Shown here piece after piece: positions 39,501 to 51,228 of a stretch of DNA of 64,000 nucleotides. Within the stretch, counting starts at the first letter, position 1. Each line of letters opens with the position of its first letter. The notes below the pieces were generated by a model that was not told the DNA's origin, ran no database searches, and saw only the letters and a program-made list of their open reading frames with translations. The translations under genes were made by a program, and so were the position numbers. The stretch is taken from positions 1 to 64,000 of the forward strand of contig OUQQ01000013.1 of assembly GCA_900404475.1 (NCBI GenBank), written 5' to 3'. Origin of the DNA: Spongospora subterranea (lineage: Eukaryota > Endomyxa > Phytomyxea > Plasmodiophorida > Plasmodiophoridae).

Positions 39501-42500
39501 TCAATGTGAAGAAATTCGTGCTACTCCTTTTAGAGTCACCGACCTAGATCGACCTTGCTTTTGAAATTTTTTTTTCACATCGTTCAGTGATGTATGACGC
39601 TGAACTTTACCCGCTTCTTCCGATAGATTGTAATTTTGCAAGCAGCTGCTAAGGTTGGCATTGTTGGAATTGTATAAAGATGTGACCACTTTCATGTCCA
39701 TCGATTCCTTACTGACCGATCTGACGTAACCGGGTCTCGATTGAGATACAGGAGCAAAAACAAAAGCATGGTCATCTTTGCCAACGATGGTGGAGGCACG
39801 AGGACAAGTATATATATACGGAATAGGAGCCGAGCGCTGATGTTTGCTTCGGAATATCCCAATGCATAGAAACCCATACTCAGCAATGAACCATTGCATT
39901 AAGTGAGGATATGCTACACCATAAAACTGTGGCGGTACTTTCACCAGATTTAATTGCATCCGTAACTCGCTGTCTTGATCTGACATAATTTTGCTATCTG
40001 TTAACAAGGATCTTACAACATTGAAAACTTGCGGATAGTGGAAGCTTAATGCTGCCATTGGCCGAGGTGCTCCAGCAAAATGGACTGTATGCACTCTTTG
40101 AATCAAATAAACTTAAAAAAACGGTTTATCTTACCTTTTGCATCGGCTGCATCAGGATCGAAGCTTGTGTTAGTGGAAGTGGACAAATGCTTAATATTGT
40201 AGAATTTTGGACGCAGGAACATCAAATTACTCTTGAACTGTAATTCGGATATACAGTTCGAAGTTGCTATCTGCCGCCCTTTCGTCAAAAAGGTTTCAAT
40301 TGCGATCAACGATATTATCAATTGTATGTCGCTGCTAGGGATGTTTTCTTTGTGAGGAACTGGTAACCTGAGCAGGTTAGGATATTGTACTTTAGAGAAG
40401 AGAATTGTATGACTAGCTCCTCTCAAATTGATGTTGTTCAAAAACTTGTCATCCAGTAAATCTCCTACAAGTAGGTGAACTTGATCAAAGCACGATAACG
40501 ATTGTGTTTCATCACGGATTCGGTCTTCAGTCACAACCACAACCACAGGCGTTGTTCTGGTATGAACCTGACCAACAAAAAACTTCATCATGACCTCTCA
40601 TACGCTGTTTTCTATCATTACCTGGCTACGAAGAGCAGAAATAAACTCCCGAAGGTGAAGATCCATACAGCCGGCTAATACAATATGGTTATTGAATAAT
40701 ACCCTGGGCACAGGGGTAGGAGCACTTCGCCTGTCAGAATCAGCTGCCGCCGATATCGTCGGCATTGATAACCCGTCAGGAGAGCAAACATTCATTTGAA
40801 ATACAGGCTGGATATTGTCCGGTTTCTGAAGGGCTGTGGCTTGCATGCGATCAGATTCACGACGACGATGCAGTGAATTCTTGGCCTGGTGTAATACAGA
40901 AGGGACTGATGGCGACGAGGACAAAGGTTCAGAAGGGCGATAACTAGTGATGGAGGTGGCTTTTTCTAAAGTCTGAGCAAGAACATACACTAAATCTCCT
41001 GTCTTGATTACGTGGTTGATGGGATTAAGAATCACAGTGAATCCGCCATCGTTCGAGGATGGGAATGGCATTGCGATTGGAAGCACATCGACGTCCCCAT
41101 ACAGTTGTGCAATGCAATCTTTGAATGCAATCCCATCAAAATATGACCCAAACACGCTGGGAAATAGAGAATGCCCAGCCCCCCAGTTATCTATCCAGCA
41201 GACGATGGTTATTACGAGATTAGATGCGGGGATATTCCTTACATTCATCTGTCCATGTCGATATTGATCCTGGAATAAAACCCGTTTCATGGGATTGAAG
41301 CATATTGCCCACAACAACATGCATACCAGGACACGAGCAACTGCGAGCTAACAGCGCAGACGACAGTTGCCTGATACAGATTAACTGCAGGTTCGGGAAC
41401 CGATTAATTGTTTTCCATAAGACGTGCTGACGAATTGATGGCCGGTTGACTTGCAGATACAAAGGAACATTTGGGCAAACGTTCTTGATGGAAATGCCAG
41501 CTAGCAACGTATTATTATCATCATCTGATTCGTGTTGTTGTGATTCACAAGCACGCCGCGACATGGTGAACACGGCAGCTGATAGATCCAAACAGCATCG
41601 CTGCAGATCATGGTCATCAAATACAGATCCAGCTACGAAATCGACTTGGTGTGCATACGCCTTCCTCCGTAACTGAGTTGCCAAAGCTTCCAGCGCTAGT
41701 TTAGCCCCAAGGATCGCGACGCGATATCTCGGATACCCATGGCAAGCATGGAAAAATTCTTGAAAGAATTCGTCAATTTCTTCCACAGCGCACGTTGATA
41801 TCAGAACCAGTATTATATGATTTCTTGGCTGGGACCCGGGCACAAAATGTGATACGCAAGATCCGATACTTTGTGAAAGACGAACCATCCGCATGGTATG
41901 AATTGGTACTAGATACCATGACGCAAACGCAATTACCACAACCATAAACTGACCTAATACAGTCATGGGTACAATCTGTAGAGCGGAACACAACAAATCA
42001 AGAAACTTCGGCATGATTCAAAATGATTGAAAAACTTACGTCACCAAATCCAAGGAATGTTATTGTTCCAACAGCAAAACTAAAGACTATGGGTTAACAA
42101 AGAAAACCTTGGACATACTTGTACCATGACTTACTAGCAGCTATCATGAAATGAAATATTATCGTCGCTCCGTGATTGCTCAATAATCTGGAATAATCCA
42201 CCAGCGGCGACCATTACTGTCGCTCCAATTATTACATGAATAAGCACTTGTTGACGAACGCTATCCTTCATTAATAAAATCAGCCGATACACTCTTACTA
42301 TTCTCACAATTCGAAAGATTTTCAAAATCTTCACCGTCTTGAGCAGTCGAAATGCAGCAACATTCGCACGTGCTAATCTAACCAAAGGATCGATGTTGAT
42401 TTCCCCGGCACTTGATAGCAGAGGAATAACCGATAACAAATCTACAAATCCCTCTGTTGTCTTCAAATAAGAGCTTCCTTTGAAAAGGAGTCGGATGAAG

Positions 42501-42861
42501 AAGTCAGCAGCAAAGAAGATTGCCAACCAAAGCTCAACAGCTGGGAGATTCTCAGGAGCGGCGTCAGGGTATGACCCGATAATGAATAATATGGTGCTGA
42601 GTAAACCAGCACACTGTATGCATATTGGCAAAGATTTACAAACGGATAAACAAAACCTACAGCTAATAGAATCTCGATATAGCTTTCGATTATCGAACCA
42701 TCAAGCCTGATCACTAACTTCTTATACAGAGATATATCTCGGTTTAAAACTCTTGAAAAGTGCCGATACTGCTCATTGCCATAGGATGTAACATTCTCGT
42801 CCAATTTCTTTGCTGATATGTGCTGAGTCCCGGCGTCATCAGAGGGCGCCTCTGTCGTCAT
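39501..42861 (-). CDS. Slo/BK-type large-conductance potassium channel with altered filter
   Basis: Plasma-membrane channel with voltage-sensor-like helices, a pore and two cytosolic RCK domains. From ATG 42861: S0/S1 (ESYIEILLAVGFVYPFVNL), LPAVELWLAIFFAADFFIRL, and an Arg/Lys-rich S4 (LLKTVKILKIFRIVRIVRVY, about 42320-42280). The pore reads YFAVGTITFLGFGD (about 42085-42042), then, across a roughly 67-nt intron, IVPMTVLGQFMVVVIAF, aligned with VYAKTTLGRLFMV of BK channels. RCK1 starts NHIILVLISTCAVEEIDEF, with DFVAGSVFDDHDLQR. RCK2 starts NHIVLAGCMDLHLREFISAL (about 40690). The C-terminus contains TSFDPDAADAK, FHYPQVFNVVRSLL and EYGFLCIGIFRSKH, equivalent to the calcium-bowl and post-bowl region. 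The filter is FLGFG instead of TVGYG and the acidic bowl is reduced. Divergent start with Piezo, 80 bp away. Confidence 0.88.
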
Positions 42862-42941
42862 GACATGGATGATGCAGATTAACGATCAGGAGCTATATCG
42901 TCTCAGGGTACTCGATCACCCATGATGTGGCAAACCACGTT
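42862..42941. promoter_or_regulatory. 80-bp bidirectional intergenic region between BK-like channel and Piezo
   Basis: Only 80 bp separate the ATG of the minus-strand channel (42861) from the best-supported ATG of the plus-strand Piezo gene (42942). Any 5' UTRs and core promoters for both genes must lie here or overlap the neighbouring coding exons. No TATA box is obvious in it. It contains the sequence catccatgtcatgac-like and a cgtctcagg stretch, neither assigned to a known factor. Confidence 0.6.
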
Positions 42942-45900
42942 ATGCCAGTGAGGTTTGGAACATCAATGATGAAAGTCCTTCTCGGGTTGAGAAGAAACCT
43001 GATAACTCTATCAGTACTATACGGTCAGCTATTTATTGGTCATCATACCTAGATTAATATATATTTGACGCAGCTGTCCTACTTGAATCCAACGGTTTAT
43101 CATGGATGTACATGGCGCTGCTTATATGGCCATGGATCAGGTTGATTATGTCAGGAACGATGACCGGTATTTACAACCCGGAAAATGAATCTGAGTGATA
43201 TTCTCATACTTTGTGTGTATGCTTGTTGATAGGGTATTGGAAACCATTTCAGATTAGAATATTACTGTACATTAATATAACGACGATTCTTCTACGGTCG
43301 ACACTTCAAATATTATTGTTGACGAACCCTGAGCATTTACGGAAAATAGAGCAACTACTGGGGCAGAACAGGTGCAAACTCAACTTTGTCCATGTAGTAT
43401 CGACTTTAATGCCTGACGTCTTTAGAATTGGCTCATGTTGGGATATTATATATAATATATCGCCATCAGTCGTTATGCTGTTCGCAATAATGATCACTCG
43501 ATTGTTCAAGTTGCGCCCAATACATTGTCTGGAAATGAATTCATGTCAACGAAGATAGTTCTAATGGGTATGTCACCAGGGATACCAATGGACATGTTCG
43601 CAGACATCTCTGGGCATCGTATCTGGAATGCGGTCTACATCGCATCTTCGCTGTGTCTCTCGTTGTTTTACCTATCCAGATACAGCATCATATATGTGAT
43701 CGTATCCTTATACATATCTACAGTATATCTTCAGCGGCCTCACCAGTCTACTCTTACTTCATTACCCTCATCCAGCCGCTCCCCAGTCTGGCGCCTGTAT
43801 TTGACAGCGTCATGCGTGCATGCTCTCTTGATTCGAATCGTTTCAACGACTCCGTTACCTACTGGACCCTGGGCAACGCTATCCCATGAGTTTCAGATCA
43901 GGTAACATGTATCAAAACGATCTCCAAGCCCATATTCTCATATATACATCATTTTTGTGCAGTGATCGCGTCCACCTCACCATCATAACACTACTTCAAT
44001 TACTGCATTTAACGTCCTTATCCTCTTCTGATATATATCAATATATTCGAACACGCTCACCTTCTTTCTCATCGCCTTCGATTTCTGTTCCATGCCCACC
44101 ACCAGTTCCTGCCTTTGTTGTTCGCCGGAACCCAACTCAATCAGTATATAACATCGTAAACTGCCATTTGTATTGGATTGCCTCCTCAATCCCATCATTG
44201 TTAGCAATTTTTGATCAGTCGTATTCCTCTGCTCTGATGGTGCTTGTTTCTTACATTTTTTTAGTTTGTCGTCCATCTACGTCTGTTTTCTCAGTCCGTT
44301 CAAGATTTCACCACTACCTGAACCTAACGTATCAAGTATCGTATATCATATCGTATTATCTTTGTCTGAATCAGCCATCATTGTCGAGTTCTGCATGGGT
44401 TAGTTCTCTATGGAATATTCCCATACCATCATCACCCTCAACTCCACCATCAACATTGCCACTGCAATTCCGATTAGCCGCATTAATGCTGTACTCATAT
44501 TTCACTTTCATCAAACGGCAGCTTAATTATCGTGAGATTCAGTGTGGTGGTGTTGAACACAGTTGCGGCTACAATCCGATGCATAACATAGTACTCTACA
44601 AGATTGCTTCATGCGTAGCTTTGACATCAATGGCATTGTATGCTTCGCTGCGAGCGTCTATGGTTCATTTGTTTTTTCTTTACATTGTCTCACTTCACAT
44701 CATCCATCCTGGGGTACTAAATCGTAACTGGAAACTTTTCGTGATCTCACCGGTATCTCTGATGTCACTATGTTGGTGTCTCAGTCGTGCCCACCATTAT
44801 CTTCTGATTTCTTCATGGTTTCAGTCGAATTTTGAATATGTTACATTCAGAATTATGATGATCACAAGCTGCATGCGACTTTACATGAATCGATTGTTAC
44901 CGAATGAGGCTGTTTATCTTCCGGTTAATTTTCAGCGTCACCTAACGTCGGGGCACCGAATGCTGATTACTTGCGGTCCCGCTTTTTCAGATTTAATGTT
45001 GATAATGATGGCTTTCCTGTACGTGCCAAATGTAATCAATCTCCTGTATCTAATTGTCGCAATATGTCATATAACACTACTGAGGTTTTTTCCTAAACGT
45101 TTGTCTACCATGTCGATGTCGTACCGACTTATTGCATCGTACACATCCGTTGCAATATTGCATCTCGTATATTCATATCAGTTCAGATATGTTTCTCAAC
45201 GATTCACTACATATGTCGATATTGCGAAGCAGATTGGGTTCTATCAATACCAGGATATGCCGTTACACGTAATTCCCTTCATCTTGATGGCATACATACA
45301 ATTTGCGGTGATGCGCTTGCCCGACGACCGGGACGATCTTCGATTACCCTTGCTGTCATCGAGGAGCGTTCCTTCACCGCCATCTGAACTCATTCAATCC
45401 CACATGTATCCTTTAGCATCATCTTATCTATCCCAGACACTGATGTTGAGCATATCTGCTCGATATCCCACAATGATCAATGCTGTATTTACTTTCCTAG
45501 TTATCAAGCCGATGTTATCTGGCGCGCGTCGGTTTCCCCGCCATCATGGCAGGGATCTTCATTTCGTTTTGTCCTTGATGAATATGCTATCGGTATATTC
45601 GTATGCTTTACTGTATCAACGAGTGGACGTTTCACCAGTTGCTGGAATTATACTATCGTGGATAGGGCTAGGCCCTGACCCTTTTGTGTTTCCAATTTCG
45701 GTGGTTATTTTCGTGATCGCGGCAATTCGTGTTATTTGCTCTCAGCTCGCACGTCCCGATGTCGATCCGAGTTATGCTGTTAACAACGGCAGATGGTATC
45801 GCTTTATCAGATATATAACTCTAGGATGTATGATGGAGATATCAATGGCGACTATGATGGTTTGCTCCACGATACGCTACGACATGATATCTTTGTTCAA

Positions 45901-48900
45901 CAGTGTGGTGATTTGCATATTGCTTTACTACGGTCGCTCAGCTGCAAAACGGTTATACAACATACTGATTTATCTTTGGGTTTCATCAGTATGGGCTAGG
46001 TGGATTATGGTATCAATGCAAATATATATAGGACATGCGATCAAGTGGCCATGGGCAGCATGGACTATCCCTGAACAGATTTGGATGCGGGTATATCCTT
46101 ATCCTGATGTTACCTCGTGGGTATTAGATTTGGTAATTGTAGTTGTTGGTACTATACAAAAAAGGGTGATTGACAAAGAGGAGATTATTGAGCGTCACAC
46201 CAATCCGACATTGTTTATCACAGATACGATCTTATGGAAGGTAAAATTGCTCAGAACAACTTCCGTTGTCTGTCTCGGAATGGTTGCTATTATCCCATCG
46301 ATTCGTTGGTCCATGCAATCCTCGTCGTCAATTTCGTTTCTTCCTTCTTCATCTCTATCATACTCTGTCATCGCCTTGTATCTCCTTCACTGCACAACTA
46401 TCCCTCGTCCGACTCATCACATTGTCTGGAACGGGTTGGCTATCGCCAATATATTAGTTATTTCTATCAAGTCGGTGTTTAATATCCCGTTCATTTCCCA
46501 ATCTAACCAATTAGACGTTATTGGGTTAGAGCATTACGTTACCATATCCGATATTTTGGTATTTATAATGGTAATTGTGCCAACGGTTTGCTCCCGCAGA
46601 AGATGTCAAGTTTTAATTTGCCAACAAACAGGTTATTGTCCAGAAACGTGCCAGTGAGATCGGATTATTTCGTGGGGTGAGATCATTCGATGCAGCCCAA
46701 ATGAAAGCACATCGTATAAAGGTTCAAAATGCGACAGCTGCTGCTATGAAAAATTTACGATCCGTTTAGGCTACCAAGGCTTCGCGACAGCGCCATTTAT
46801 TGGCTCGTTTAGCTCTTATTGCGCTGTTTAGATCATTTTTAGAGCGTCAACAGAGATATATATCTAGATGGGCATTAGAAGGGCAAACTGATGGCCAAAG
46901 AGAGGAACGAGTACTATTGAGACTCACAGATATCGGACTATTACCGGATATTGATAACAAATCAATTCCAGGTGTCTTGAAAATTTTGACTGACTGGGAA
47001 TCTCGGCTATGTTCAGAAAAGGATATGGATGCTGTTGAACCTGAGGACGTCAACATGATTGACCATCCTACTGATGAATTAGAGCGTGAGCGTTACATCA
47101 TAGTTGATGATGATTATCAAACAATCGAAAACCCTTTCAGGCGATATTCAGTCCCATTACTATGGAACGGTTATCCTCATCGTCGTTTCTCGGTGTTAGA
47201 GCCCCCTCCATACCGAAACTGTTCTATGCCTGCAGTCATTCAGCCATCGCGCCGTCGTCCTAACTCATCATGGTTTTTATCAAACATCAAGAGAATTTCA
47301 ACCATATATCGAGGTGACGTTGCAGACGATTTCCGATCAGAACTGATGGCTACAGTCCCTCGAATTGCAGCTATTGACGACGATGGAGATGCGACGCCAA
47401 ATAGCGATACCGCAAAATATTTTTCGCGAATAACGGAATGTTTGAAACGTGAATCCGATTGTGACTCAACTGACCAGATACGTTACCTTCCTTGGGATTG
47501 GTTCATATCAAATATATCGTACTTTATTCATATCTTATTTGTATGTTATCATATTACGAATCAGTCGATAATCTCAGCGCTGCTCCCCATATCGTTATTC
47601 ACGATCGGTTTGACGGTCCGCTCGCCATCTCATGTCGCCTCATATTATTACGTCGCACTGCTATGTGTCCATATGATAGTTTCCATCAAAATGATCGTTA
47701 GATTATTGCCACTCGAAGTTCCTATACTGTCTATTTTGATTACCATGCTATACCCGCGATTGTCATCGTCGACCGAATATGCTAAAGCGCACTTACCGTC
47801 CTTTACTCAAGATTTCCTGCTGGATTTTATTCTCTTGTTCCTCCTTCTTCTTCAGGTATCAAATCTCTGGAAATAGTCTGTTTTATTGCTTATTTTTTTT
47901 ATACAGCGCCGACATACCCTGCTTAATCAACTAGACCTATCTCCAGATTCTGAACTCGAAACAGACCATGACCACTTTGACAACGGGACTGTCAATCACG
48001 ATCCTATGAATACATTCATAGAACGCCTTGGCCAAATATACCCTGTTCATGGCAAAGATTTATACACGTCCATATTTACATCAGACTTTGCATCATTCAT
48101 ATTTATAATCAGTAAGTTACAATCAACTTTTTCAAAGAAAGCCTCTCGCTAACTATCATTAGATGGGTTCGGTCTACTTTCCGGTGATCCTGACTCCAAT
48201 ATTATACAATCAATCAAATCCAATCAAGTCCCTTCGACGTATCTTTTATGCATAATGACTCAGTTCATTTTGCTGATTCTGGATCGAATTATTTATTTGA
48301 GGTCATCGCCTGTGGCTAAAGTGTGCCTTCAAGTACTACATTGCTTAGCATGCCATATTTTTATTAATGTTGCATATAATAGCACATACTCTAACCGTAT
48401 TTGCCTTATCGTTTTATATGTCATCAAATCTGTTCACTTCTATGTGTCAGCGTGTCAAATTCATACAGGGTATCCTCCGTTCGCCAGAACCCACTTTTTC
48501 ACTCGTCAAATCTCCTCATTCGCTTATTATCTATATATTATTTATCGATCCATCCCGTTCCTGTTCGAAATTCAGTGCATATTGTAAGTGGGTTTTACAT
48601 GATTTAGTGGCAAGTGGAGGGAGAATGTAATCTGATAACCTGTATAGGGATTGGACGTTTACGTCATCTCCTTTGACCATTTTCGACTGGCTTCGCCTAG
48701 AGGATATATTTAGATCATTGCATTTGGCTGAATGTGATTATGCTGACCGCCGGCGCTCTCGTCGTAAGCGAGGTGACCTATATCCAATCCGGATCAAGAT
48801 GTTTTTTGGGCTATCAAGTCTTTTGATTTTATGCCTGATGATATGGGCACCGTTAATGCTTTTTGTTAGAGGTATATCGTCTCATAGTGAGGAAGTCCAT

Positions 48901-49975
48901 CAGGCCGATCTTTCTATTGCCATCCAAGGGTCAAGATTATTTACGCAGCATGCCTCCAGAAGCCAGCACAATCTAACATTATCGGATTTGTCTCAGTCAC
49001 CATTTTTTCTGGATCCAAATAATATTCCACAGTACCAAGATATTGATGGGATGCTTTTGCCAGGTAAAGTCTGGTTGGTTTGAGATAACTGCAAAATTGG
49101 GTAACCGTGCCAACGATGTTAGGTGACAGTTCTCACTCTTGGGAAGCTAGTCCATGGATGAAAGACCACATAGGTCAGACCGCCCAATCTCTTAATATTG
49201 TTTTGAAGATATACAGCTCGTCCACATCAACCGCATCTCAGATTACCCGTTATGATCGGATATTGTCACTTCAGGAGTTAATATCCATTCGGTCTCTGAT
49301 TAACGGCTCGATTCCGTCATTGAATATTTCACGGCTGCACCCGATCCTGTTTCAAATTCATTCCGACGGAACCATCCAGTCAATTGGAGATGTCAGTTTA
49401 TCAAATCGTTTTGGTTGTCATTAACACTGATCTCAGGTGTACGGCGATGTCAACCTATCTATCAGGCAGGATAAAACTACTGAATGGTGGGCATTTGCTA
49501 TGGTCTCAGTAAATGGACTTCCGTACAAATATTCGTCTTCTGGCATTTCTGTGTATTTTGTCGCTGATAACGTGCTGTGGCAATCTCTGTCGGGCGGATT
49601 CCGATCATACACTATTATCACATTATATATCACCATTGTGCTAACGATTGGAAAATTCATTCGATCAGTCATCCCACGAGTTGATCAAATTATCTACGAA
49701 GATATTCCAGATGTCACAAAGTGAATACCATAGTCCGATTAACCGGCAACTGATCTGAGCATATGAGATGTTTTAGGATTCAGGAGTTATGTTCGGATGT
49801 ATTCCAGGCAAGATTCGACGGAGATCACGTTTTGGAAGAAGATTTGTACGGGGAATTGATTCAACTATACAGGTCGCCCGAAGACATCAAAGGAATGTCG
49901 AAACCAAACCAACCCGTACACAACATGACGACTTGGCCGTCCCATGATGTGATACTTAAAAGTAAAGTGTCATGA
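42942..49975 (+). CDS. PIEZO: Piezo-type mechanosensitive ion channel
   Basis: Very large multi-pass channel gated by membrane tension. The spliced N-terminus from ATG 42942 gives NGLSWMYMALLIWPWI, matching FSGLSLVYLLFLLLLPW of Piezo, and LMPDVFRIG, matching LAPDVGI. One exceptionally long exon (about 43886-46657) encodes over 900 residues of repeated hydrophobic segments. The beam region is RQRHLLARLALIALFRSFLE (about 46780). The clasp/anchor zone includes LDRIIYLRSSPVAKVCLQVL (about 48277), equivalent to IDRALYLRKTVLGK, and FDWLRLEDIFRSLHLAECD (about 48680), equivalent to the anchor WMCVEDIYANIF..KC, then a basic stretch and a transmembrane helix. The cap domain follows, then IPDVTK joined to IQELCSDVFQAR and VLEEDLYGELIQLYRSPE, the conserved Piezo C-terminus. 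Stop at 49973-49975. Confidence 0.9.
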
Positions 49976-50168
49976 TGTCCCAGGTCAAACAGGATTCAAC
50001 CCGTGTTGTGTCGTGAAAAAGTGTTAAATTCCATTTCTGAAAAACTTGAAAATTACGATATTCGATCGCTACCAGCAAGCTACACCGTTTAGGGTTTCCA
50101 GTTTTGCCAAAACGTTTTACGTTTATGAACGTCCTGAGAGGCGAATTTATTATAACCATTGGCTAGTT

Positions 50169-51048
50169 TTACGGTCGCCGACGCTTTCCGTAGGAGTGCC
50201 TGGAAAACCAACGATAAACAATAGCGAGTTGTGCTAGATTCATCCCTATTATCGACGCGACTTTAAACTTCCACCAGAAACTGATACTCATTGACAACAA
50301 CCTGTTAGCTGTTGAATTTCAGAACCTTTCAGTCCACACAGATCAACAGCGACTTACTCCGAGATAACAGTAATCCCTCGAACTTCATACGCTCTTGAAC
50401 TCTGGCTAGATCGCGAACTAAAACCCGAAGTCGTTTGATCGATTTCAAAACTGGATCTAATTCGTCTATAGCATCAAAACCGTTGGTGTCGCAACATCAC
50501 AGAGTATACGACTTCTACCTCGTCGAATCGGTCTACCAATCGGATTTGCCTCCCAATTGACCGAGTGCATATCTTTGATGGCAAACCTATCGCAAACATA
50601 AATTTGTCGACAACGTTATTGTTTGCAAATAGGGAACCTGATCCTTTTTTGGTGGGTCCATTGTCTTCCTGACAAGGAGAAGCAGATCGAACAGGCCCCC
50701 GTGGTTCCGGCGGGAGAAGTTGATTTCCAGATGGGCACTCCATAGGGTACTAGACCATAATACATGATCTTTCCATCTGGACCGACAATGCGAACTACAA
50801 CTCGGGATAATCGATCATCTACCTGAAATCAGCAATCGAAGACAGTTATCGATTATACTCCACTGATAACCATCTGGTAATAACACTGCTTCGAATTGGA
50901 TGATATCCCCTGTCGATACATCCTCATAGAAGCAGACTTCGTCCCTCGGGTGGACTTCCACCGTGAAACTATGTTTTGCTTCATCCGTCAACGCACAGGG
51001 AATTGATAAAACAGCAATCGATGCCAAAAGCAAGACTAAGTTCTTCAT
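50169..51048 (-). CDS. p24/TMED family cargo receptor (second of two)
   Basis: ATG 51048 opens a signal peptide (MKNLVLLLASIAVLSIPCAL) followed by the GOLD domain: HSFTVEVHPRDEVCFYEDVS, GDIIQFEAVLLPDGYQ, then across a roughly 45-nt intron VDDRLSRVVVRIVGPDGKI. A poorly resolved exon with FANNNVVDKFMFAI takes the place of the FCFSN.MS segment. The coiled coil is ELDPVLKSIKRLRVLVRD and ARVQERMKFEGLLLSRS (about 50460-50350). A transmembrane segment, WWKFKVASIIGMNLAQLAIV, precedes the tail YRWFSRHSYGKRRRP with stop at 50169. The middle of the GOLD domain needs transcript data. It converges on the end of Piezo 193 bp away and lies 181 bp from the EME1-like gene. Confidence 0.82.
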
Positions 51049-51228
51049 GGGTGAATAGGCGCCGACTACAATTTAATTTTCAATGGTTATTTGCCACCAG
51101 ACATATTAGGCGGACATTCATCTCCGGGAAAATTCTTGACCAAACTGCTTTTTTTGAGCTCATCAACATAAGCAAGCAAATAATACCAAAGGTTGTGTAT
51201 CTGTAATGGCCAATGAAGAGTAAATCAA

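Noticed and set aside
41975..42040. Extra residues MPKFLDLLCSALQ between filter and S6 of the BK-like channel
   Set aside because: A longer intron ending in ctctacag places IVPMTVLG directly after GFGD, matching the spacing of BK channels; the extra residues are likely intronic.
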